64,000 nt of DNA, from contig CM057451.1 in NCBI GenBank assembly GCA_016271365.2, positions 368,983,501 to 369,047,500 of the forward strand, given 5' to 3'. Position 1 is the first letter of the stretch; each line of letters opens with the position of its first letter. The position numbers and the translations under genes were made by a program. Of the stretch, positions 56,300 through 64,000 are shown piece after piece. This DNA comes from Neoceratodus forsteri (lineage: Eukaryota; Chordata; Ceratodontiformes; Ceratodontidae). The notes below the pieces were generated by a model that made no database searches, had not been told where the DNA came from, and saw nothing but the letters and a program-made list of their open reading frames with translations.

Positions 56300-57090
56300 G
56301 TAGCAGACCATATATTTGCTATGAAGACCTCAGCAGCCTCAGGTGCATTGAACTGCTGAGATATGCCATTCTTTGTAATGCAGAGTGCAGCAGTATATCT
56401 GAGACTTAAATATTCCTGTGCCCATTAGGGCTCTGCAGGTAGGGGAAATATGCCTTTCTTCTTGCCAGTAGCTCCTGTGAGACGTCTGAGGACATTTTTA
56501 TTATGTGTCCTTGCCATGTCAATGATCCCTTTTGTCTCACCCAGGTGAGGATATTCTTCTTGTCCATATACCACAGGAGCTGAGTCAACAGTGGCCTCGG
56601 GTGATCCCCTGGTTTGGGTGGATGGGCCAGGAACCCATAGACATGACCAGTCTCTGGATTGTCTGGGTATTGTGTGCCCAGGAGTTTTGAGAATGCCTTT
56701 TGCAGGAAAGAACCAACAGTCTTCCCTTCACAGATTGTTGCATCGGCTCTGTTTTTTGTAAGACATCCATGTTTTCCCAACCATCTTGGTTCCTGATATA
56801 GGCTGTGAGCCTCTCAGTCCTATCTTCTGTACCTGCCACCCACTGCTCTGTGACATTCATTTGTTGAGCAGACTGGATCATGTCAGAATTTGTGCTCTGT
56901 TTTGTGATTTTGAACTTGTTGATCTGACACCTTACTTGCGCAAACATCGTTTTTATCTCCATTGGGTCCGTTGGGTTTGAGCAGTTGCAGCTTTAGTGTC
57001 ATTTTATAGCTCCCAGTTTGCTCAGAGAGAGGAGCTGTGAGGGAAAGCTCTCATGGCTGATTCCTTAGCCTGTGCTGCACTGATCCAGAG
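56300..57090 (-). pseudogene. L1 ORF1 remnant (coiled coil, RRM/C-terminal domain)
   Basis: Upstream of 56962 the frame has AQAKESAMRAF. The 56962-56585 frame gives QMNVTEQWVAGTEDRTERLT and ENMDVLQKTEPM, the coiled-coil-to-RRM junction of L1 ORF1p, where the 'RRNN.R..G' signature is degraded. The 56780-56406 frame then gives PPKPGDHPRPLLTQLLW and RQKGSLTWQGHIIKMSSDVS then QELLARRKAYFP, the C-terminal domain with its R-R-K-A-F motif. Several frameshifts are present. LINE-B cuts it on the right. Confidence 0.75.
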
Positions 57091-57406
57091 AAATGTATTT
57101 ATTTATTTAAAGTTTGGTAACCGGGAGAGGCACACTGAGCCCAGGCTCGTTTCCAGGTGCAACCCCCAGAGGGGTGGTGGTGGAAAAGGAGGCAAAGTAC
57201 TTAAGTACACAGCACTGGGCAGGTTACAAATAGTGCAGAAGCAAATACATTAGTACAATAGGGTCAGGCAGGTTACAGTAAATACCTGGGTAAGAGGCAG
57301 TACATAGGTACAGAGGCAGAAAGACACAAGTACATAATATCTTTCAGGCTACAATATTACTGAAGCAAAAACATTAGTACAAGGGTCAGGCAGGTTACAA
57401 TACTTG

Positions 57407-58050
57407 AGACAAATAAAAAAGCATGCCCAGACCTTTGCATTGCTCAAAATGCAATTCACATTTCTGGTAAAGGGTGCTGCTGGTGTGTGGCATCCAGTGC
57501 ACCCCCCCAAAAAGAAACATGGCACATATTCAGAATTAAACAATTTAACTGCCAATTGGCTTTTCTTACTTTAAACTCCATGAAAAAGGGGGATCCTCTT
57601 AGTTTTCAGATTTGAATTCCAAGGTGAGCAACCTATACCACCTCTTCACGGTGGGACCCATTTGGTATAGCCCCTACACTAGCTTCTCAGCTCTGAAATG
57701 CCTGCAGTGGCTACTCAGAAATATAGAATGCTGCCTAAATTGGCTTACAGTGCATTTCCTAATTGGCTTCTTTAAATAAGGTAATACCACCCAGGAATTT
57801 ACACAAGTGGTGACAGGGAGCATGCTAAAAGGAGTACCACAACTCCCAAAACTCTAAAGATAAACAACAAAGCACGCTCAAACCTTTGCATTGCTCAAAA
57901 TGCAATTCACATTTCTGGTAAAGGGTGCTGCTGGTGTGTGGCATCCAGTACACCCACCCCCCCAAAAAAAAAAAACATGGCATGTATTCAAAATTAAACA
58001 ATTTAACTGCCTATTGGCTTTTCTTACTTTAAACTCCATGAAAAAGGGGA
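57407..58050. mobile_element. 644-bp insertion with ~175-bp direct repeats at both ends
   Basis: GTTACAATACTTG (57394-57406) and GTTACAGTACTTG (58051-58063) flank the insertion; the uninterrupted UTR copy at 57270 shows the empty site. Inside, 57420-57592 and 57871-58049 are direct repeats: CCTTTGCATTGCTCAAAATG, TGGTAAAGGGTGCTGCTGGT, ATTAAACAATTTAACTGCC, ACTCCATGAAAAAGGGG. About 280 bp lies between them. No ORF. It looks like a very small element with LTR-like ends, but the long flanking duplication is unusual for an LTR element. Confidence 0.6.
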
Positions 58051-58544
58051 GTTACAGTACTTGCCTGGGTAAGGAAGCAATTCATGGGTACAGAGAGGCA
58101 TAAACATAAAGAGGTAAATATATACAGTAGGTACAGAGTGTCATGACAGTGAATAGGCTATGCAGAGAGCAAGGTACAACAATTTGTGGTAGGGCACAAG
58201 CTAGTACATGAATCAGAGAAGGATTTAGGATTGAACCCAGGAAAGGGGATTAGTCAGATTGGTGACACAAGCAGGGTGTAGGCGGTGAGTGGTAGAGGGC
58301 ATGTTTAAAGAGGTTTAGCGATGGCAACATTTGGAGCGAGGAGGGGAGGGTGTACCACAAATGGGGGAAGTGGAAGAAGAAAGCAGCATTGCCAGAGTTG
58401 GAGCAAGGTTGTGGAGGGGTGAAAAAATGAAAGTAAAGAGAGCGGAGGTAGTAGAAAGTGTGGAGGGAGGGGGATAGAAGGGAGGCGAGGTAGGGGGTAA
58501 GTGAGTCGAACCAATATTTGCCTGCGATGATGGAGGGGTGGAGA

Positions 58545-60600
58545 TTACAGTGGAAAGTTAGGGAGGGGAATGATAGAGATGAGTAGAGGGTGCAGTGATG
58601 AGTTCTGAGAGGGGCGTGCGTTTAAGGTGAATCGACAAAAGGCATTGAAGAGGATGTCCAGCCTGGAAAGGGTGGATGCAGAGGCAGACCTGTACACAAC
58701 ATCTGCGTAGCAAAAGAGTGTTAAGATTGTTTTGGTGAGGAGAGTCCAGCAAATGGGGAGGGAGAGGCATCTTTTTTTCTGTAAAGAGCACCGACTTTGG
58801 AGCAGAGCTTGGAATAAATGTAATTGACATGATGCGAAGTCCAGGCAGCTGTCAAGCCAGACTCCGAGGTACTTGTAAGCCGGGACTATGTCCAAGCAAG
58901 GTAGTGCCTTCAAGGAAAGAGAAAGAGGGAGGTGTGGGGAGTTTGGTTAGTTTTTGAGGGGTGCCAAAATTCATGGAGACTGTTTCTGATGTAATTACTT
59001 TTAGTTGGTTGGCCTGGAACCAGTTCAGGATGTGAATGATATCAGATTGCAGCTGAGAGGACACCTCAGAGGCCGAGGGGCAAGAAGTGTAGATAATGAT
59101 GTTGTCTGCATATAGATGGATGTGGGAGGATTAACACACAAGATGGAGATCATTAAGAAAGATGGAGAAAAGGATGGGACCAAAGATAAAGCCTTATGGT
59201 ACACCTGCTAGGATTGGGAGGGGGTGGTGGAAAGTACCTCACCAGCCTGGACACATTGAGAGCCACCAGTAAGGTAAGATCTGAACCTTTTGACTGGGGG
59301 GGGCCAGCGAATTCAAGTTTGGTGAGTAGGAGAGGCTGGGAGATGGAATCAAAGGCCTTGGCTAGATCTACGAATATAGGTGAGGTAAGGTGTCCTAGGT
59401 CCATGCCAGTAAGAATGGCGTCTGTCACTCGGAGTAGTGAAGAGACAGTTGAGTGATTTTTTTCTGAAGCCTGATTGATATGGGGACAGTAAATTTGAGG
59501 ACAGGAAGTGGGTGAGACTGGTAAGGACAAGGGATTCTTGGAACTTTGCTAAAACAGGGAGGAGGGAGATGGGTGGTAATTACCTGGAGAGGAGTGGTCA
59601 CAGTCTTTATGAAGGGGACCACTTTTTCAGATTTCTAGGCCTGCGGAACTGTGCCAAAGATGAAGAGATTGAGCAGATGGGACAGGGGATGAGCAATGGC
59701 TGAGATTTATTTATTTATTTATTGAAATGTTTCACCAGGAGGGCACACTGAATAACAAATTGCTCGTCTTGCGGTGTGACCTGGGGGGGAGGGGTTACAT
59801 AGGGTTGTGAAGGATGATCCCACGTAGTAGATGGTCAAATCCATCAGGGCTGGATTTGCATGGTTTCAGGGACAGGAGGGCACGAAGCACCTCCTGGGCA
59901 GTGATAGAGAAGAGATGGAAGCTATTTGGGGTAGAAGGAGATGGCCGTGGTGTGTGTGTGGGGGGGGTGCAGGGGAGTTTGGAGTTGGTGGACTGGGCTG
60001 AGGAGTGGAGGGGTGGACAGGGGTGGAGGGTAGGGCACAGGTAGCAAAATATTTATTCAGGGTGGAGGCAACAGTGTGAGAGTCTGAGACCAGAGTACTG
60101 TCGATATGGAGGGAGGGAGAAGAGGAGTTGGGTGGGGGGTTAAGAAGGGAGGAGAGTGTTTGTCAAAATTTATGAGGGGAATTGAAGTTTTCGTGTAGTG
60201 TGTTCTTGAAATAGTGAGATTTAGCTGTCCTGATAGCTTTGATACATGCATTTCTCAGTGTACGATAGGTAGAAAGGGCACTGGGGGAGTGTGTCACTTT
60301 GTAGTGTGCCCAAGCACGGTTGCGAGTGTTGCAGAGCTTGATGATGTAAGCCGACAACCAAGGATGGTGGAAATGTCTCATCCTATGGTGATATGGGGGA
60401 AGGGGGCATGCGTGTTCCAGGCATTATTTAGTATGTGGCAGAAGAGGGAGATTGCAGTGTTGACATAATTTGAGATGTAGAAAAGGGACCAGTCAGAGGA
60501 AGCAAGATCATGTAGTAGATTTTTGGTGTTTAAGGAGCATAGAGAGTGAATCCAGTGGTAGGTAGGAAGGAGCATGGTAATTGTAGTTTGCACATGCAAT
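58545..60600 (-). pseudogene. LINE-B reverse transcriptase and linker, broken
   Basis: Linker: 60599-60378 (IHSLCSLNTKNLLHDL) and 60381-60163 (LRNACIKAIRTAKSHYFKNT). RT: 59530-59153 with ISPFVDLAKAF-type sequence (SPIFVDLAKAFDSISQPLLL), keeping the catalytic Asp, and PHINQASEKNHSTVSSLLRV. The YADD box around 59090-59100 lies in a broken frame. C-terminus: 59064-58852 (LNWFQANQLKVITSETVSMN) and 58913-58545 with AYKYLGVWLDSCLDF, close to LINE-A FKYLRVWLDCHLDF. Multiple stops. Confidence 0.8.
59703..59812 (-). mobile_element. Short LINE-A-type 3' tail inserted in LINE-B
   Basis: ATTTATTTATTTATTTATTG, then AAATGTTTCACCAGGAGGGC, ACACTGAATAACAAATTGCT and a G-rich end at about 59785-59797. It matches the LINE-A tail complement (TTTCACCAGGAAAGACATAC at 42310) and interrupts LINE-B coding sequence, so it is a heavily 5'-truncated insertion of a LINE-A relative. 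Confidence 0.65.
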
Positions 60601-60830
60601 AGGTCATAAGATGGTCACTGAATATATCAAGGGAGAGTACCAGTGGTGGAGATTCGATGTGGGTGTGAAGGCAGGATCCAGTCCAGGAAGGTGCGGATGT
60701 GGGAGTGGGGGTTGGGTCTGGTGTGTTCGTTGATGAGCTGGTGTAGGTTTAGTGACTCTGTTTGTTGTGTGGTGGGTTTTAGGGTAGAGAAGGCACTACC
60801 AGATCCTGAAGAGCTACCCCAATGAATTAT

Positions 60831-61500
60831 GTTACTTGAGAAGAATAAGGTAAGTTAGCTGAGATGGAATTTAACATATTTTGATAGTGGGTATTGAGAG
60901 CAAGGGAATTATGTAGCCATCTTAAAGGCTGCCAAGCCATCTAACCCTGATCTTCAAAAGTAACAATTGCTTGCTAATGTCTAGTGTATTAGTGAAGTAA
61001 TATCTATGTGTAAAGCCCTGCAAAATAATCTGTTTCCTTTAAGCGCTGCACCAGTGCCCAAAGTACTGGATCATCCCTGCATTTTCAAGGAAGCGTCAAA
61101 TTTGGTGAAAAATGCTTACAAATAAAAATGCAGCTAAATATTTCTATCTTTAGCTAGAAATAACATTGTTTTAGTTGCAGTGATGCTACTATCATTCCTT
61201 AAGGGGCAAATTAATATTCAACAATGTTTTTAAGGGTTTTGTCATGTAACTAAAACCTTCAGGGAACAAATACCCAGAATGTTATAGGGTTTTGAGCTGC
61301 CAAAGTTTGACCATGATAATCTTTTAATTATAAGGCATTAATCCACTTTAACTGCTCTTCAAGTTCTATGGTTTATTTCTGTCTGACGTTGCTCTAACAT
61401 TTTGCTGCCCAGCCATATGATGGAGTCAATATAATGGGCATTCAACTGAGCACAGTTCTGGAGATTTCTAGGAAAGATGATCAATGCATAGTCTCTGATT
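60831..61500. other. No gene recognised
   Basis: AT-rich stretch with only short frames between LINE-B and the solo LTR. I see no repeat shared with other parts of the window. Confidence 0.4.
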
Positions 61501-61504
61501 AGCA

Positions 61505-63379
61505 TGTAACCCCCTTGCAAATGGGGGTTCCCAAAAGTCTTCCAGGAGCTTGCCTGAATGCTCCAAGTCTGGGCGGTGTCCGCCGTCTGAGCTGTTTAAA
61601 TGTGATTCCAAGTGAGTGCTATTTGAGCATCCACATACTGTCTCTTTAAGAGCTGTCTGCCTGCAGACATAATTAATTTGGATGGGGGTCTGTGTGTTTC
61701 CCTGCTTGAGTCCCGCTTGAGCTACTGCCAAATTGCTCCATTTCTGCAGTCGCTAAGAGCGCAGAGGGAGCTCTTCTGAAAGATGTAACTGTTTACCAGA
61801 ACTTAGAGTGATAATGAAAATACAGTTTGTCTGACCTGCCTTTTGTTACAGCACGAACTCTGTCTGCTTGCTACCTCATTTGGGTCCAGGACTGCTGAAT
61901 GGGGCCAATCAGTATTTGGGACCTTTGAACTGGAGCCTACTTTGGGCAAATCAGAACTGGGACTCTCACTTGGAGCGAGCCACAAGGGGATTATATGAAA
62001 AGAGCTTCTGGGAAATGTAGTTTGGACCTTGGCCTTTTACACCAATAGAGGGAGCCGGTTGTGGCTGACAAGGAAGATCAGCCAACTGGAACCTTTTGGA
62101 TTTGGAGGACATGCCCTGCTCTGTTACTGGAAAGCTGAGATCAGTTATGACAGTGAAGAGAGAAGGAGCTCTGTGCTTCTGCAGTGTATAATTTCGTGCT
62201 GGAAGTGCATGTGAGGCCCTGAGGTTCGGCCTACAGCCGTTGTAAGTGCCAGTTCGGACTGAATCCAATTTGTGCAGAGAAAGAAGGAAGTCTGAAGAGT
62301 GGAAACCAGGCTCACCCTGTAAAAGACTGGAGAAATTGCTGAATTGCGCTCGGTCTGTCAGGAACTGAAGCTGCTGTGTGTGCTCCCGGGTAGTTTGCAG
62401 TAATTGCGATCGGGATCGAGGAGCAGCCTGCCTGGTATAGTACTTTCCTTTTACATGTGAATGTGTGTAGTGCCTGTGGGAAATCGCTATTTCCAATCCC
62501 CGTGCCGTGTGTTGAAGCTGGAAGCAAACCCTAGCTTGTCTTGGACTAAATCCGGTTGCTATCAACTGCAGTGGGGTCCAGTCACAAGGACTTTGTCTCC
62601 ATGCCCTGTTGTTCTGGCAATCCAGAAGAACATCCACCATCCGGTCCTCAGCTTGGGTATTGTGAGTACAAATCAGGGTATTCCCCTGCAGCCTGTTTTC
62701 AATCACAAGTGTGTCATCTAATTCTTGTTGTTTCACTGCTTCATGGACTGAGCCATCCGGCTCCAGAATACAATTGGGTGTTGTGGATATATTTTCTTCT
62801 ACAGGGTCCTATCCATCTGCACCTGCCGTCCAACCCCGGGCAACAGACCTGGCTAGCCCCCCCCCCTCCAATCTGGGTACCCAGAGTGTGACTTTTCAGA
62901 CCCTGTATGTGTGCACAGTACTGTGATTTAATGCCACCAATTAACCTGATTTCCCCCTCCCGTGTTACTGTCCCCTAAATAAATCAGATTTGTTGTTGTT
63001 ATATTATATATACTGTCTGTGGTGTTGGTACTTAATGGAAACAGTATTGTATTTCACTGTGTATGTTGTTTAACCTTATTTTACAGGGGTTCCTCAGAGA
63101 CATGCTGCAGAATCAGTCTCGAGGGTAAGTGGTACTTTATGAGTGAACAGTGTGTATATGTGGGGTATTGGGGCTGTAACTCCTGTGTACTGTGTGAGCC
63201 ACTAGAGGGAACCAAAGGGGGTCCTGGTGTCCCAGAGGGCTGTGATCAAGCTAGTCTAACCACTACAAACCCTGACCTCTGGGTGGAGGCACCCGCCATA
63301 GAACCTAGACCTCTCAACCTGTCAGTAGTCAAGCAGGCAGGGGTAGTAGCCCTTGGGATAGCGCCACCTAGGGGTTACA
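61505..63379 (+). mobile_element. Solo LTR, 1875 bp, same terminal type as the 33205 element
   Basis: It starts TGTAACCCCCTTGCAAATGG and ends CTAGGGGTTACA, with AGCA on both sides (61501-61504, 63380-63383). The terminal 9 bases are perfectly inverted and identical to those of the 33205-40239 LTRs, and the TSD is also 4 bp. A likely polyadenylation signal, CTAAATAAATCAG, is at about 62976. The body does not obviously match the other LTRs. A 256-codon open frame exists on the opposite strand (62736-61966) with no recognisable domain. Orientation is assumed from the start sequence and the signal. Confidence 0.75.
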
Positions 63380-63383
63380 AGCA

Positions 63384-63929
63384 GATAAGCTAAATCTTTT
63401 CATATTAACCCTTGCTAATCCTGAAGTAAGACTTTGTTTTCATTTTATGTAAACTTAGCATATATTTTTGAACATTTGTTGTCCCAATTAGGGAAATGAA
63501 ACTGCTTAATAAAAAAGGTACTTGAGTGGGCACAACATGCAAAGTCACAGGTGGCAACAGAGCTGTGTTGTGGTGATTTCAAAATAAGGGAGTGAGAACA
63601 TTAAAATATACTTAAGAATCTGCTTGCTGTTGCCTTTATCTATGTAAGTGTAACATGCACCAGAAGCTCAGGATCGGCACAACTGCAGTGTGTTTTTTGC
63701 ATCAGTCTGTTGACTTTCTGACTGAGCAGTGTGTGTCCACAACCTACCTCAAACTGAAGACTGGAATTTAACCAATGCTGATGTTGTAGTAGAAGATCTT
63801 GTGGATTTTTCTCCAATTAAAGTTCTGGATACCTGATGAACATACTTCTAATACTAAGATCATGTTGGTGTACTTCTGGGACTAAGAGATGGAAAAGCCT
63901 GTTAGTCTTAGGAACTAAGAAAATGAAGG
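63384..63929. other. No gene recognised
   Basis: AT-rich sequence between the solo LTR and a CR1 tail. Nothing identifiable. Confidence 0.4.
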
Positions 63930-64000
63930 CATAGAAACATAGACATTGATGGCAGATAAGGACTGCTTGACCCACCTAGTCTGCCCATTCCCTACCTATT
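63930..64000 (-). mobile_element. CR1 3' end, continuing beyond the window
   Basis: CATAGAAACATAGAC followed by GATGGCAGATAAGGACTGC and CACCTAGTCTGCCCATTCCC matches the beginning of the 11584 CR1 on the same strand. Only its 3' UTR lies inside the window. Confidence 0.85.

Larger units (their letters stand above)
57095..60830 (-). mobile_element. LINE-B: CR1/L2-type LINE related to LINE-A, 5'-truncated
   Basis: The 3' tail on the left, TATTTATTTATTTAAAG then TTTGGTAACCGGGAGAGG, is the complement of ...CCTCTCCCGGTTACCAAACTT. A long 3' UTR with two internal repeat copies (about 57225-57340, and 57360-57406 joined to 58051-58110) follows. The RT and part of the linker lie at 58545-60600. It contains a 644-bp insertion (57407-58050) and a LINE-A-type tail fragment (59703-59812). 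The endonuclease is missing. The right boundary is approximate. Confidence 0.75.

Noticed and set aside
57420..58049. CRISPR-like repeat pair
   Set aside because: Only two long direct repeats in a vertebrate repeat context; there are no regular short repeats or spacers.
61966..62736. 256-codon minus-strand frame as a host gene
   Set aside because: It lies inside a solo LTR with a clear TSD and has no domain or neighbouring signals; kept only as a finding.

Overview
This is a vertebrate nuclear window. I see no protein-coding exon of an ordinary host gene, no rRNA or tRNA gene, no CRISPR array and no bacterial-type operon. Almost every supported feature is a transposable element or a repeat. 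The mix is CR1 LINEs with (TTTCTATG)n-type tails, L1-clade LINEs, a Tx1-clade LINE with zinc knuckles, a CR1/L2-type LINE with a 2A-like motif, tRNA-derived SINEs, a Ty3/Gypsy element with inverted domain order, long-LTR elements, hAT-like, fold-back and MITE elements. This suggests a large-genome tetrapod, most plausibly an amphibian such as a caecilian. That assignment is inference from repeat style, not from a marker gene.

Layout. 1-547: 3' end of the LINE called LINE-A here (+). 829-985: scrap of L1 endonuclease. 2978-3080 and 9133-9180: two halves of one repeat, split by a Tx1-like LINE (3081-9132, -) with a 10-bp target-site duplication (TSD). 9190-13478: SINE-like repeats and a 238-bp repeat, with a CR1 (11584-13398, -, 8-bp TSD) inserted. 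13655-21929: a nearly complete L1 (-, 16-bp TSD) with an open ORF1, itself holding a 1.4-kb hAT-like element. 22687-31346: a complete but decayed Ty3/Gypsy-type element (LTRs about 1.13 kb, 5-bp TSD) with integrase upstream of reverse transcriptase, as in Gmr1-type elements, and a CR1-like LINE inserted in its gag. 32128-32800: CR1 fragment. 33205-40239: an LTR element with 1.5-kb LTRs and 4-bp TSD, whose interior has no recognisable pol but a decayed, unfamiliar Cys/His and acidic ORF.

41930-55575 is a degraded plus-strand L1 used as a landing pad. LINE-A (42291-48540, -) splits its endonuclease domain. SINEs, MITEs, hairpins and an LTR-like remnant lie in or after its RT region. LINE-A in turn carries a 1.29-kb fold-back element and a small insertion. 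56300-57090: L1 ORF1 remnant (-). 57095-60830: LINE-B (-), a relative of LINE-A, with two insertions. 61505-63379: a 1.88-kb solo LTR with 4-bp TSD whose ends match the 33205 element. 63930-64000: the tail of another CR1 running off the window.

How the parts work together. The window is a record of nested insertion rather than a pathway. The links worth noting are the shared 3' tails of LINE-A/LINE-B and the tRNA-derived SINEs (a likely mobilisation partnership), the recurrent TGTAACCCC...GGGGTTACA LTR termini, and the repeated TTATAAAATGGGTA inverted termini of small MITEs. Almost all coding regions carry stops or frameshifts. The L1 ORF1 at 20952-21830 and part of the same element's RT are the best-preserved reading frames.
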